Shown here: piece after piece, positions 48,858-57,103 of the stretch
How positions within the stretch are numbered: the first letter of the stretch is position 1
How the letters are laid out: every line of letters starts with the position of its first letter
Assembly (NCBI GenBank): GCA_009778785.1
Contig: WRFN01000005.1
Coordinates: 54,692 to 118,691, forward strand
Source of the DNA: Betaproteobacteria bacterium
Lineage (GTDB): Bacteria > Pseudomonadota > Gammaproteobacteria > Burkholderiales > Casimicrobiaceae
Direction: 5' to 3'
DNA length: 64,000 nucleotides
The notes under the pieces: generated by a model
The model's input: the letters and a program-made list of their open reading frames with translations, nothing else
The model's database searches: none
What the model was told of the DNA's origin: nothing
Made by a program: the position numbers and the translations under genes

Positions 48858-49808
48858 ATGGTCTCATTATTTTATCGTTTTCGTATGGCTTTGTCGGCAT
48901 GGGGGTTGTCGGCATTGGCTTTGTTTTTCTTCGCGGTAACGCCGATGGCGCATGCCGCATCTGTCACGTACAACGGCCCGACCGGTGGAGTGTTAATGTA
49001 CACCGACCCCGGCTGTACGACGTATTTTGATTTCTTGGACGGGGTGCTTAGTTGCCATAATGGTACTGGCGGAGGAGACTCTTCGCCTACGGGTTGTACG
49101 ATCTCGGGACAGAGCACGGTTGACAGTTCGGGAGGGCCGTTTGCCCTGACAGGTGGATGCACATCGGGAGCAACGAGCTATGTCTGGGGACCTACCAGCT
49201 ATATTCAGTCTTCCAGTACACAATCTTCTGTTAGCACTTCGGCAACGGTGAAACTGCCGACGAACAGCGGAACGGCGGATGCTCAATACAGCGTCACGAT
49301 GACTGCCTATAACGGCACAGCCACCCCGGTTACCATTACGAAACAGGTAACGGTAAGCGGTACGGGAGGCACACCGCCGCCGAGCGACTGTGGCTCTGCA
49401 GTGGTGACAAATTTGAATCTTTCGTGGGGTGGGGTAGCGATCGGCGGCTCTGGCTCTACGGGTGTTGTCGTCGCGAAAGTTACGGTCCCTACGGATGCTG
49501 TGTTGGGATCGAATTCCATTGTGATTAGCGAGAATGGCGGAAGCCCGACAACTCGGTTTATCACCATATCGAAGACCGCTTGCGATACCAGATCCGGGCG
49601 CGATTATTTGGGCGATACGGCGCCGATGATTCAGGGATACGCTTCTTATCTGAATCAAAAGTATGTGACAATGACTGGCTATAACTATCCAACTCTGCTT
49701 CCCGGAAAGACGTATTACATCAATGTCTGGAACAAGAATCAGGATGGCAGCACTTCATGTTTTGTCGGATCATGTCCTATACTGATAACGATGAATGCTT
49801 CCAAGTAA
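48858..49808 (+). CDS. Secreted protein of unknown function
   Basis: Signal peptide (LALFFFAVTPMAHA), Ser/Thr/Gly-rich body with Cys residues in both halves, central STSATVKLPTNSGTADAQYSVTMTAYNGTATPVTITKQVTVSG (Ig-like strand pattern), TPPP hinge. Confidence 0.75.
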   Translation: MVSLFYRFRMALSAWGLSALALFFFAVTPMAHAASVTYNGPTGGVLMYTDPGCTTYFDFLDGVLSCHNGTGGGDSSPTGCTISGQSTVDSSGGPFALTGGCTSGATSYVWGPTSYIQSSSTQSSVSTSATVKLPTNSGTADAQYSVTMTAYNGTATPVTITKQVTVSGTGGTPPPSDCGSAVVTNLNLSWGGVAIGGSGSTGVVVAKVTVPTDAVLGSNSIVISENGGSPTTRFITISKTACDTRSGRDYLGDTAPMIQGYASYLNQKYVTMTGYNYPTLLPGKTYYINVWNKNQDGSTSCFVGSCPILITMNASK

Positions 49809-49840
49809 GACTCTCTTGCCTGTCAAGCCGCATGGCGAAG

Positions 49841-49863
49841 ACCCCGCGAAAGCGGGGTTTTTG
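49841..49863 (+). terminator. Rho-independent terminator
   Basis: accccgcgaaagcggggtttttg. Confidence 0.85.
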
Positions 49864-49903
49864 TTGAATCAAAATGTTTTTGAAAGAAGGAAAGGTAAAA
49901 GAA

Positions 49904-50923
49904 ATGTTTTGCAATAACGGATTTTGTCGGAAACTGATGGTGGGGCTGGCCAGTGTTTTTTTGATGACGCTCGGCCAGAGCCTGTGGGCGCAGGAAAAAA
50001 ACGATGATCCTCTGCTCGCCAAGAATGCGTGGGCAGAAGTGAGGAAGAGCGATTACGAAGCGGCGATTTCGCGCTTTCCGGATAACGTGAAAGCCCAGCT
50101 TGCCACAGATCAGAAGTCGATCATCAAGATTTTGTCGCGCCTCTTGCGGGACAAAACGCTGGCGGCGCAGGCGCGCGCCGACAAGCTCGATCAGGATGCG
50201 AAGGCAAAAGCCTGGCTCGCCTCGGAGAACGACAAGCTCTACGCCAAGTTGCGCATGGATAAGATCGAGCAGGAAGCGGGAGAAGCTTGGGCGAAGAAGG
50301 AAGCGGATTACGCGGCGCGGGCGCAGGAGATTTATCTTGCCAACAAGAAAAAGTATGAAATTCCGGAGCAGATTCAGGCCAAGCATCTTCTTTTCGGCCT
50401 CAAAAATTACAGCGAGGAAGAAGGGTTGAAGCTGGCGCAGGAAGTCAAAGCGAAAATTGCGGCGGGAGAAGATTTCGGCAAGGTTGCCGAACAATTTTCT
50501 GACGATAAAGGATCGGCAAGCAAAATGGGAGAACTGGGTTGGTTCTCCTCCGATCAGATGGTTCCCGAATTTTCCAAGGCGGCATTTGCGCTCAAGAAAG
50601 TGGGCGATGTGAGCGAGCCGGTGCTGTCGAAATTCGGCTGGCACTTGATTCTTCTCGAAGGGAAAAAAGAAGCGAGGCAGCGGCCTTTCGAGGAAGTCAA
50701 AAAAGAGATCATGGATGAGCAAAAGCAGAAGTTCGTTCAGGATTACATGAACGACGAGATGGACAAAGCAGGAAACGACCCCACGACGGTTCTCAATGAG
50801 AAGGAGATCGACGCTTTGTACGTCGAGCCGATTTCACGCGAAAAACTTCTGGAGTTGGTCAAGGAAGTAGAAAGCGGAAAAATGAAAAAAGATGTGAAAA
50901 GCGACGCAAAAAGCGATAAATGA
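49904..50923 (+). CDS. PpiC-type (parvulin) peptidyl-prolyl cis-trans isomerase, exported
   Basis: Signal peptide; EQIQAKHLLFGLKNYSEEEGLKLAQEVKAKIAAGEDFGKVAEQFSDDKGSASKMGELGWFSSDQMVPEFSKAAFAL parvulin domain. Confidence 0.9.
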   Translation: MFCNNGFCRKLMVGLASVFLMTLGQSLWAQEKNDDPLLAKNAWAEVRKSDYEAAISRFPDNVKAQLATDQKSIIKILSRLLRDKTLAAQARADKLDQDAKAKAWLASENDKLYAKLRMDKIEQEAGEAWAKKEADYAARAQEIYLANKKKYEIPEQIQAKHLLFGLKNYSEEEGLKLAQEVKAKIAAGEDFGKVAEQFSDDKGSASKMGELGWFSSDQMVPEFSKAAFALKKVGDVSEPVLSKFGWHLILLEGKKEARQRPFEEVKKEIMDEQKQKFVQDYMNDEMDKAGNDPTTVLNEKEIDALYVEPISREKLLELVKEVESGKMKKDVKSDAKSDK

Positions 50924-50944
50924 GGCTTGCAGAGAAGAGTACAG

Positions 50945-50967
50945 GGGCGGCATTTTGCCGCCCTTTT
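50945..50967 (+). terminator. Hairpin of the GGGGCGGC family followed by a short T run, probable terminator
   Basis: ggggcggcattttgccgcccttttctt directly after the parvulin gene. Confidence 0.65.
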
Positions 50968-51037
50968 CTTATGCCTTGACTGTTGTGGACGGCGTTGCTC
51001 TTGCGCCCTAACCAAAGCGCTTGACGCATTGTAATCT

Positions 51038-51142
51038 ATGGATTACACTCATTTCATTGTCCTGCTGTGCGGTGGCGAGAAGAGGGCACAGAAGGCCGAC
51101 ATCAAGCGAGCGATCGAACTGGCGCAAGGTTGGAAGGAGTAA
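51038..51142 (+). pseudogene. C-terminal remnant of an addiction-module killer (RelE-superfamily) toxin
   Basis: 34-aa ORF MDYTHFIVLLCGGEKRAQKADIKRAIELAQGWKE, matching only the C-terminal end of such toxins, directly upstream of the antitoxin. Confidence 0.7.
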
Positions 51143-51145
51143 CTC

Positions 51146-51463
51146 ATGGGAAAAATTCCGAAAGGTTTTAGTCGCTGGGATGTTGTCGAACATCTCAAAA
51201 CAGATGAAGACTTGCAGAACTATTTGGATGCCTGTTTCGAGGAAGATCCCGGCGACGGAAGCCTCGTTCGCGCCGCGCTTGGCGATATTGCCCGTGCGCG
51301 CGGCATGGCGCAGCTTGCCCGCGATACGGGGCTGGCGAGAGAGGGGCTTTACAAAGCGCTCTCCGCCGAGGGCAATCCGGAGTTTTCCACGGTGATGCGG
51401 GTCATTCAGGCGCTTGGGTTGAAATTGCATGTTGAGCCGAATCATGCGGCGCCTGTCGGTTAA
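51146..51463 (+). CDS. Addiction-module antidote protein (HigA-like)
   Basis: FEEDPGDGSLVRAALGDIARARGMAQLARDTGLAREGLYKALSAEGNPEFSTVMRVIQALGLKLHVEP. Confidence 0.88.
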   Translation: MGKIPKGFSRWDVVEHLKTDEDLQNYLDACFEEDPGDGSLVRAALGDIARARGMAQLARDTGLAREGLYKALSAEGNPEFSTVMRVIQALGLKLHVEPNHAAPVG

Positions 51464-51597
51464 GGGCGCAGACCTTAATCCATCTTTCTTTTGAGTGTGT
51501 AAAATACACAGCATGGACGGCGCAAAAAATATCATGAGATACGAGACAAGAAGATGAATTTCGCTTGCGTTCTTCCCATCCCACAGGCTGATTGAAC

Positions 51598-52395
51598 ATG
51601 TTTAACCTGTACAGCAGCCTCTGGAAAAACAGAAGCCTGATCAAATCGCTGGTCGTGCGCGAGATCGCGGGGCGTTATCGCGGTTCGGTGATGGGCGTTT
51701 TGTGGTCGTTCTTTTTGCCAGTGTTGATGTTGGCGGTTTACACGTTCGTTTTCAGCGTGATTTTCAAGGCGCGCTGGAATACGGGCAGTGATTCAAAAAC
51801 GGAATTCGCATTGATTCTGTTTGCGGGGCTTCTGGTGTTCAACTTTTTTTCGGAGTGCGTCAATCGCGCCCCCGGTTTGATTCTGGCCAACACGAGTTAC
51901 GTCAAAAAAGTGGTTTTTCCGCTGGAGATTTTGCCGGTGGTGACGTTGGGCACGGCGTTGTTTCATTGTGCTGTCGGCTTGCTGGCGTGGCTTCTTTTTT
52001 ACGCGATTTTCTTCGGGGTACCGCCATTGACGGCGTTGCTCTTCCCCATCGTTTTGTTGCCGCTTCTTTTTTTGACAGCCGGATTCAGTTGGTTGCTGGC
52101 TTCGCTGGGCGTGTTCTTGCGAGACGTGGCGCAGGTGGTCGGCGTAATCACGACGGTGTTGATGTTTTTGTCGCCGATTTTTTATCCGACTTCGGCGCTA
52201 CCCGAAAGTTTTCAGAAGGTGTTGTTGTTGAATCCGCTGGCGTTGATTATCGAGCAAACGCGGGGCGTTTTGATTTTCGGACAGGTGCCGTCTTGGGGAA
52301 TGTATTTTCTTTTGTTGCTGGGCAGTATCGCCATTGCCTGGCTGGGTTATGCGTGGTTCCAGAAGACGCGAAAGGGGTTCGCTGATGTCCTCTGA
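51598..52395 (+). CDS. ABC-2 type polysaccharide exporter permease (Wzm-like)
   Basis: SLWKNRSLIKSLVVREIAGRYRGSVMGVLWSFFLPVLMLAVYTFVFSVIFKARW. Confidence 0.92.
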   Translation: MFNLYSSLWKNRSLIKSLVVREIAGRYRGSVMGVLWSFFLPVLMLAVYTFVFSVIFKARWNTGSDSKTEFALILFAGLLVFNFFSECVNRAPGLILANTSYVKKVVFPLEILPVVTLGTALFHCAVGLLAWLLFYAIFFGVPPLTALLFPIVLLPLLFLTAGFSWLLASLGVFLRDVAQVVGVITTVLMFLSPIFYPTSALPESFQKVLLLNPLALIIEQTRGVLIFGQVPSWGMYFLLLLGSIAIAWLGYAWFQKTRKGFADVL

Positions 52396-53728
52396 AGTGT
52401 CGATCAAAGTCGAAAATTTAAGTAAGTGTTATCAGATTTACGGACGACCGCGCGATCGTTTGCTGCAAATGTTGATGCGCGGGCGGCGACAATATTTCCA
52501 AGAGTTCTGGGCGCTGCGCGATATTTCTTTTGAGGTGCGGCGCGGCGAAACCATCGGGATCATCGGGCGCAACGGCAGCGGTAAATCGACGTTGTTGCAG
52601 TTGATCTGCGGCACGTTGACGCCGACGACAGGAACGGCGGAAGCGAAAGGACGCGTCGCCGCGCTCCTGGAGTTGGGCGCGGGTTTCAATCCCGAATTCA
52701 CCGGGCGGGAGAATGTTTATCTTGCTGCCGGTTTGTACGGTTTGAACCGCGAAGAAATCGACGCGCGTTTCGAGAACATCTGCGAGTTCGCGGACATCGG
52801 CGAATTCATCGAGCAGCCGGTGAAGACGTACTCAAGCGGGATGTTCGTGCGTTTGGCGTTCGCGGTGATCGCGCACGTCGATGCGGATGTTTTGGTAATC
52901 GACGAAGCGTTGTCGGTCGGCGATGCGTATTTCGTGCAGAAGTGCATGCGCTTTTTGCGCCAGTTCATGGAGAAGGGAACCTTGCTTTTTTGCACGCACG
53001 ACATCGGCGCGGTGATCAATTTGTGCAAGAAAGCCATTTGGATCGATCACGGCAAAATGGTGATGATGGGCACCCCGAAAAAAGTTTCGGAGAGTTATCT
53101 CGCCGCGCTGTGCGCTGTTCCTGAAATACCGGCGGCGGTTGAAGAGGTAACGGAAACAGCGACCGAGCAAACGGCGGGAACATCAACAAGCGACGAATAC
53201 CGCGACGCGCGCGAGCCGCTCATCAATGCGTCCAATCTTCGCAACGAGATGGAGATTTTGCAATTCGATCCTGATCGTCCCGCGTTCGGCGCGGGCGGCG
53301 CCAAAATTGTTTCGGTGCGGCTTCTCGATAGAATGAGCCGGCCACTGGCGTGGCTGGTGGGCGGTGAAGACGTGGTTTTGGAGATTCGCACGCAGGCTCA
53401 GCAAGAGTTAGCGCGCCCTATCATTGGTTTTCTTTTTCGTGATCGCTTGGGGCAATCGGTGTTTGCCGATAACACTTATCTTTCCTATCAGGGCAAGGAA
53501 TTGTCAGTGCAACCGGGAGAAATATTGACAGCGCGTTTTGAGTTTCGGATGCCGATCATGCCCAGAGACAAGTACAGTATCGCCGTTTCCATCGCCGAAG
53601 GCACACAGGAACAGAACATCCAGCACCACTGGATACACGATGCGCTCATGATCGAGGTACACGCCAGTGTGGTTTGTTTGGGATTGATCGGCATACCGAT
53701 GAAAAAAATCTTTTTGGGAAAAGAGTGA
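52385..53728 (+). CDS. ABC exporter ATP-binding protein with Wzt C-terminal carbohydrate-binding domain
   Basis: Walker A GRNGSGKST; KTYSSGMFVRLAFAV; LVIDEALSVGD; C-terminal beta-rich Wzt_C-like region. Confidence 0.92.
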   Translation: MSSEVSIKVENLSKCYQIYGRPRDRLLQMLMRGRRQYFQEFWALRDISFEVRRGETIGIIGRNGSGKSTLLQLICGTLTPTTGTAEAKGRVAALLELGAGFNPEFTGRENVYLAAGLYGLNREEIDARFENICEFADIGEFIEQPVKTYSSGMFVRLAFAVIAHVDADVLVIDEALSVGDAYFVQKCMRFLRQFMEKGTLLFCTHDIGAVINLCKKAIWIDHGKMVMMGTPKKVSESYLAALCAVPEIPAAVEEVTETATEQTAGTSTSDEYRDAREPLINASNLRNEMEILQFDPDRPAFGAGGAKIVSVRLLDRMSRPLAWLVGGEDVVLEIRTQAQQELARPIIGFLFRDRLGQSVFADNTYLSYQGKELSVQPGEILTARFEFRMPIMPRDKYSIAVSIAEGTQEQNIQHHWIHDALMIEVHASVVCLGLIGIPMKKIFLGKE

Positions 53729-53776
53729 TGAAGGTTTGTAAAGAGGCAGATGTAAAATCGGCCATCAAGGTGGGCT

Positions 53777-56700
53777 ATGTCGTCAATGCTTGATTTCACC
53801 GGCGAGCGATTTGTTCCGGGCATTCCGGGGGAGATCGTTTACGAGCATTGGCATCGCTACGCCTTTGCGCAAACATTGGCGCGCGGACGGCGCGTTCTCG
53901 ATGTCGCTTGCGGCGAAGGTTACGGCGGCGCCTTGCTGGCGGCGAGCGCGTTGTCGGTGACCGGCATCGACATCAGCGACGAAGCGGTGCAACATGCGTC
54001 AGAGCGTTATGGCAACGCACATCCCAACCTTCGGTTTTTACAAGCGTCGGCGGCATCGCTGCCGTTGGAAGATCACAGCATTGACGTGATCGTTTCTTTT
54101 GAAACGATCGAACATTTGCCGCAATCGTTGCAAGCGCCGATGATCGAAGAATTCGCGCGCGTGCTGGCGCCGGACGGTATTTTGATTTTGTCGTCACCCA
54201 ATCGCCCCGAGTATTCGCCGCCGGGAACGCCGCCCAATCCGTTCCATGTTTATGAGATGGATCGAAAAGAGTTGGATGATCTGTTGACGCCGTTTTTTCC
54301 GTCGCAGATGTGGTTGTCGCAGCGGCTGTGGTTCGGTTCGACGCTTTGGCGCGAACCGGTTTCGGTGAGCGGCGCAACGTCAGCGCAAGTGTGGCAACAA
54401 CAGAAGGACGGAAAAATTGCGGCGGCGGAATTGCCGGCGGCCAAGTATTTTTTGGTGGTGGCGGCACGGAGCGAGAAGGCGGCGCTGCCGTCGATCCCCG
54501 AATTGTCGCTGTTTTCGGATGCGGGCGAAGAAGAACTCAAGCGACTTTATTTTCAGTCGGCGGAAGTGTTGCGGCTCGACGGCTTGGCGCTGAAGCAGAG
54601 AAAGAATCTGGAAGATCAGGCGGAAAAGCTGCAACTGTTAGACGGAAAGCTTCAGAAGCGTGATGGAGAAATCAAGCTGTTGGAGTGTTCTCTGCAAGAA
54701 AAAGAGGCGCTCTTGCGTTATCGAGAGAGTTTGAAGGGGTGGTTGCGTTTGCCTCTTTCGCGTTTACGGCAGCGTTTTTTGGCGCAACCCGAAGCGGCGT
54801 CACCAGCGCCGGCAAACAAAGAAACGCCTCCCAAATTGTCGGCAACCGCTGGCGTCGATATTATCGTGCCGGTGTACAACGCGGCGGCGGATGTTGAGCA
54901 ATGCGTGGCGTCCGTTCTGGAAAAAACTTCCGGCGATTATCGCCTGATTCTGATTGACGATGCTTCGCCTTCTCCTGCCATCGATCAATTGTTTGAACGC
55001 TGGCAGCAAGAGAACGTGCCACAGAGAATATTGTTGCGCAATGAAGTCAATCTCGGTTTTACGGGAACGGCTAATCGAGGCATGAAGTTTTCGCAACGCG
55101 ATGTCGTTTTGCTCAACTCCGACACTATTGTCACGACCGGTTGGCTGGAAGCGTTGCGGCGTTGCGTTGCTTCGGAGGATCGCATCGGCACGGCGACGCC
55201 GTTTTCAAATAACGCCGAAATTTGTTCGTACCCTCGTTTCTGCATGGACAACGGCTGGCCGGAAGGGAAAGACCCTGAGCCGACTCGCGCGGCGTTGGCG
55301 CGGGCGGCGGCGCCGTCTTACCCCGATATTCCGACGGGCGTCGGGTTTTGTCTTTACATCAAACGCGCGGCACTCGACAACATCGGCTTTTTTGACGAAG
55401 CGTTCGGCGCCGGTTATGGCGAAGAAAACGATTTTTGTATGAGGGCGAAAGAGGCGGGGTTTCGCAATGTGTTGTGCGATGACGCTTTCGTCGTCCATCT
55501 CGGCGAACGCTCGTTCGAGGGCAGAAAACAGGAATTGGGCGGGCGCAACATGGCGGTGTTGCTCGACAAGCATCCCGAGTATCTCGATGTTGTCAGCCGA
55601 TTCATCGAACGCGATCCGTTACGATCTCTTCGGGTGATGGCGCAACTGGAAGAAGATAAAGCAAACATTCCCAAACAAGCGGTGCTTCACCTTTTTCATA
55701 CGCACGACGGAAGCACCGAAGGGGGCACGGAGTTTCATGCGCGACAGTTGATTAAAAATTCGCCGCCGGGCTGGCGACACTACGTTGCCATCATCGATAA
55801 CGATCAGTGGCAGATCGAGCTGGCGATGAAAGACGGGATGAAGCCCGCCATACTGGGCGTGACGCGCTGCGAGGATGAATCGCTGGAATCGTTTATCGAG
55901 CAGTTGTGCGGAAGTCTGGACGTTGGCTTCATTCATGCGCACAATATCTCCGGTTGCCGCGAAGGTCTTTTGTCGGCGTTGCCGAAGTTGTTGATTCCCT
56001 ACGGCTATACGATTCACGATCTCAGCTTTGTGTGTCCGCTGATTACGTTTTTGGGGCCTGACGAGCGGTATTGCGGCGGGCAAGCGGATGCGGCGTTTTG
56101 CCAGCGCTGTCTCCGACGGAAGGAGCGTTTTTCACCTATCGATATTTCGGCATGGCGGCAAGCGCACGAAGCCTTTGTACAAAAAGCGAGTTTCATCATT
56201 GCGCCGTCGCGCTGGGCCGGAGAAATGTTTGAGCGTTATTTTCCGAGCGCGAAGGTGAAGCGGATCGAACATGCGATCCCGGCGAATCCGGTTCCTTCCC
56301 GTGGCTTGAGCGCGTTGGTGTTTGCGGATGAGCAATGGCCGACGGTAGCGGTGTTGGGCGCGGTGGGGCCGGACAAAGGCGCGCGTCGCCTGGAACGTTT
56401 GGTGGCATTGGCGACAGAGGCGAACGCGGCGGTGCGTTTTGTTTTGATCGGTTATCTCGATCGACAGCACGGCCCCTGGCAAAGCGACGACGGACGCTTT
56501 CTGGTACACAGCTACTATGCGCCCAACGATTTGCCGACGCTGATGGATTATTACGATGTGAAACTGGTGCTTTATCCTTCGGCGGGGCCGGAGACGTTTT
56601 GCTACACGCTGTCTGAAGCATGGCAAGCCGGGCGACCGGCGTTGGTGCCGCCGTTCGGCGCGTTGGCCGAGCGCATGCAAGCGAACGATGCCGGCTGGAT

Positions 56701-57097
56701 CATGAGTGATGCGGAGTGGGCGGACGAAGCGCTGATGTTGCAACGCATTCTGGCGATTCTCGGTTCTAACGAACGTGAGGCGTTGCAGGAAAAAGCCATG
56801 CGCGCGCGTGGTGTTCCGTTGCCGACGATGGAAGCGATGGTGGCGGCGACGGTGGCGTGTTATACGCAAGCGTTGGCGACAACGCCGCCGCGCACGTCGG
56901 AAAGACCGACGTTTGCGAAGTCGAGAATACGCGATGCGTTGGGCTATGTGGGTCACGTTTCGGCGACGCGCGAAGCGAATGCGGAGCAGCAACCCTCATG
57001 GTTGCCGCGTTTTCGGCGAACGTTGGCGGGGCGTGCGTTGCATGCCGTTCTGCCGCGGCGAGTGATTGACGGTTTGAAAAGAATGATCGGGAGGTAA
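53777..57097 (+). CDS. 1106-aa fusion: class I SAM methyltransferase - coiled coil - GT2 glycosyltransferase - GT4-like glycosyltransferase
   Basis: VLDVACGEGYGGALLAASALSVTGIDIS (MT); VDIIVPVYNAAADVEQCVASVLEKTSGDYRLILIDDASP (GT2); FYTLSEAWQAGRPALVPPFGALAERM-type GT4 segment near the C-terminus. Confidence 0.88.
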   Translation: MSSMLDFTGERFVPGIPGEIVYEHWHRYAFAQTLARGRRVLDVACGEGYGGALLAASALSVTGIDISDEAVQHASERYGNAHPNLRFLQASAASLPLEDHSIDVIVSFETIEHLPQSLQAPMIEEFARVLAPDGILILSSPNRPEYSPPGTPPNPFHVYEMDRKELDDLLTPFFPSQMWLSQRLWFGSTLWREPVSVSGATSAQVWQQQKDGKIAAAELPAAKYFLVVAARSEKAALPSIPELSLFSDAGEEELKRLYFQSAEVLRLDGLALKQRKNLEDQAEKLQLLDGKLQKRDGEIKLLECSLQEKEALLRYRESLKGWLRLPLSRLRQRFLAQPEAASPAPANKETPPKLSATAGVDIIVPVYNAAADVEQCVASVLEKTSGDYRLILIDDASPSPAIDQLFERWQQENVPQRILLRNEVNLGFTGTANRGMKFSQRDVVLLNSDTIVTTGWLEALRRCVASEDRIGTATPFSNNAEICSYPRFCMDNGWPEGKDPEPTRAALARAAAPSYPDIPTGVGFCLYIKRAALDNIGFFDEAFGAGYGEENDFCMRAKEAGFRNVLCDDAFVVHLGERSFEGRKQELGGRNMAVLLDKHPEYLDVVSRFIERDPLRSLRVMAQLEEDKANIPKQAVLHLFHTHDGSTEGGTEFHARQLIKNSPPGWRHYVAIIDNDQWQIELAMKDGMKPAILGVTRCEDESLESFIEQLCGSLDVGFIHAHNISGCREGLLSALPKLLIPYGYTIHDLSFVCPLITFLGPDERYCGGQADAAFCQRCLRRKERFSPIDISAWRQAHEAFVQKASFIIAPSRWAGEMFERYFPSAKVKRIEHAIPANPVPSRGLSALVFADEQWPTVAVLGAVGPDKGARRLERLVALATEANAAVRFVLIGYLDRQHGPWQSDDGRFLVHSYYAPNDLPTLMDYYDVKLVLYPSAGPETFCYTLSEAWQAGRPALVPPFGALAERMQANDAGWIMSDAEWADEALMLQRILAILGSNEREALQEKAMRARGVPLPTMEAMVAATVACYTQALATTPPRTSERPTFAKSRIRDALGYVGHVSATREANAEQQPSWLPRFRRTLAGRALHAVLPRRVIDGLKRMIGR

Positions 57098-57103
57098 CGG
57101 TTC

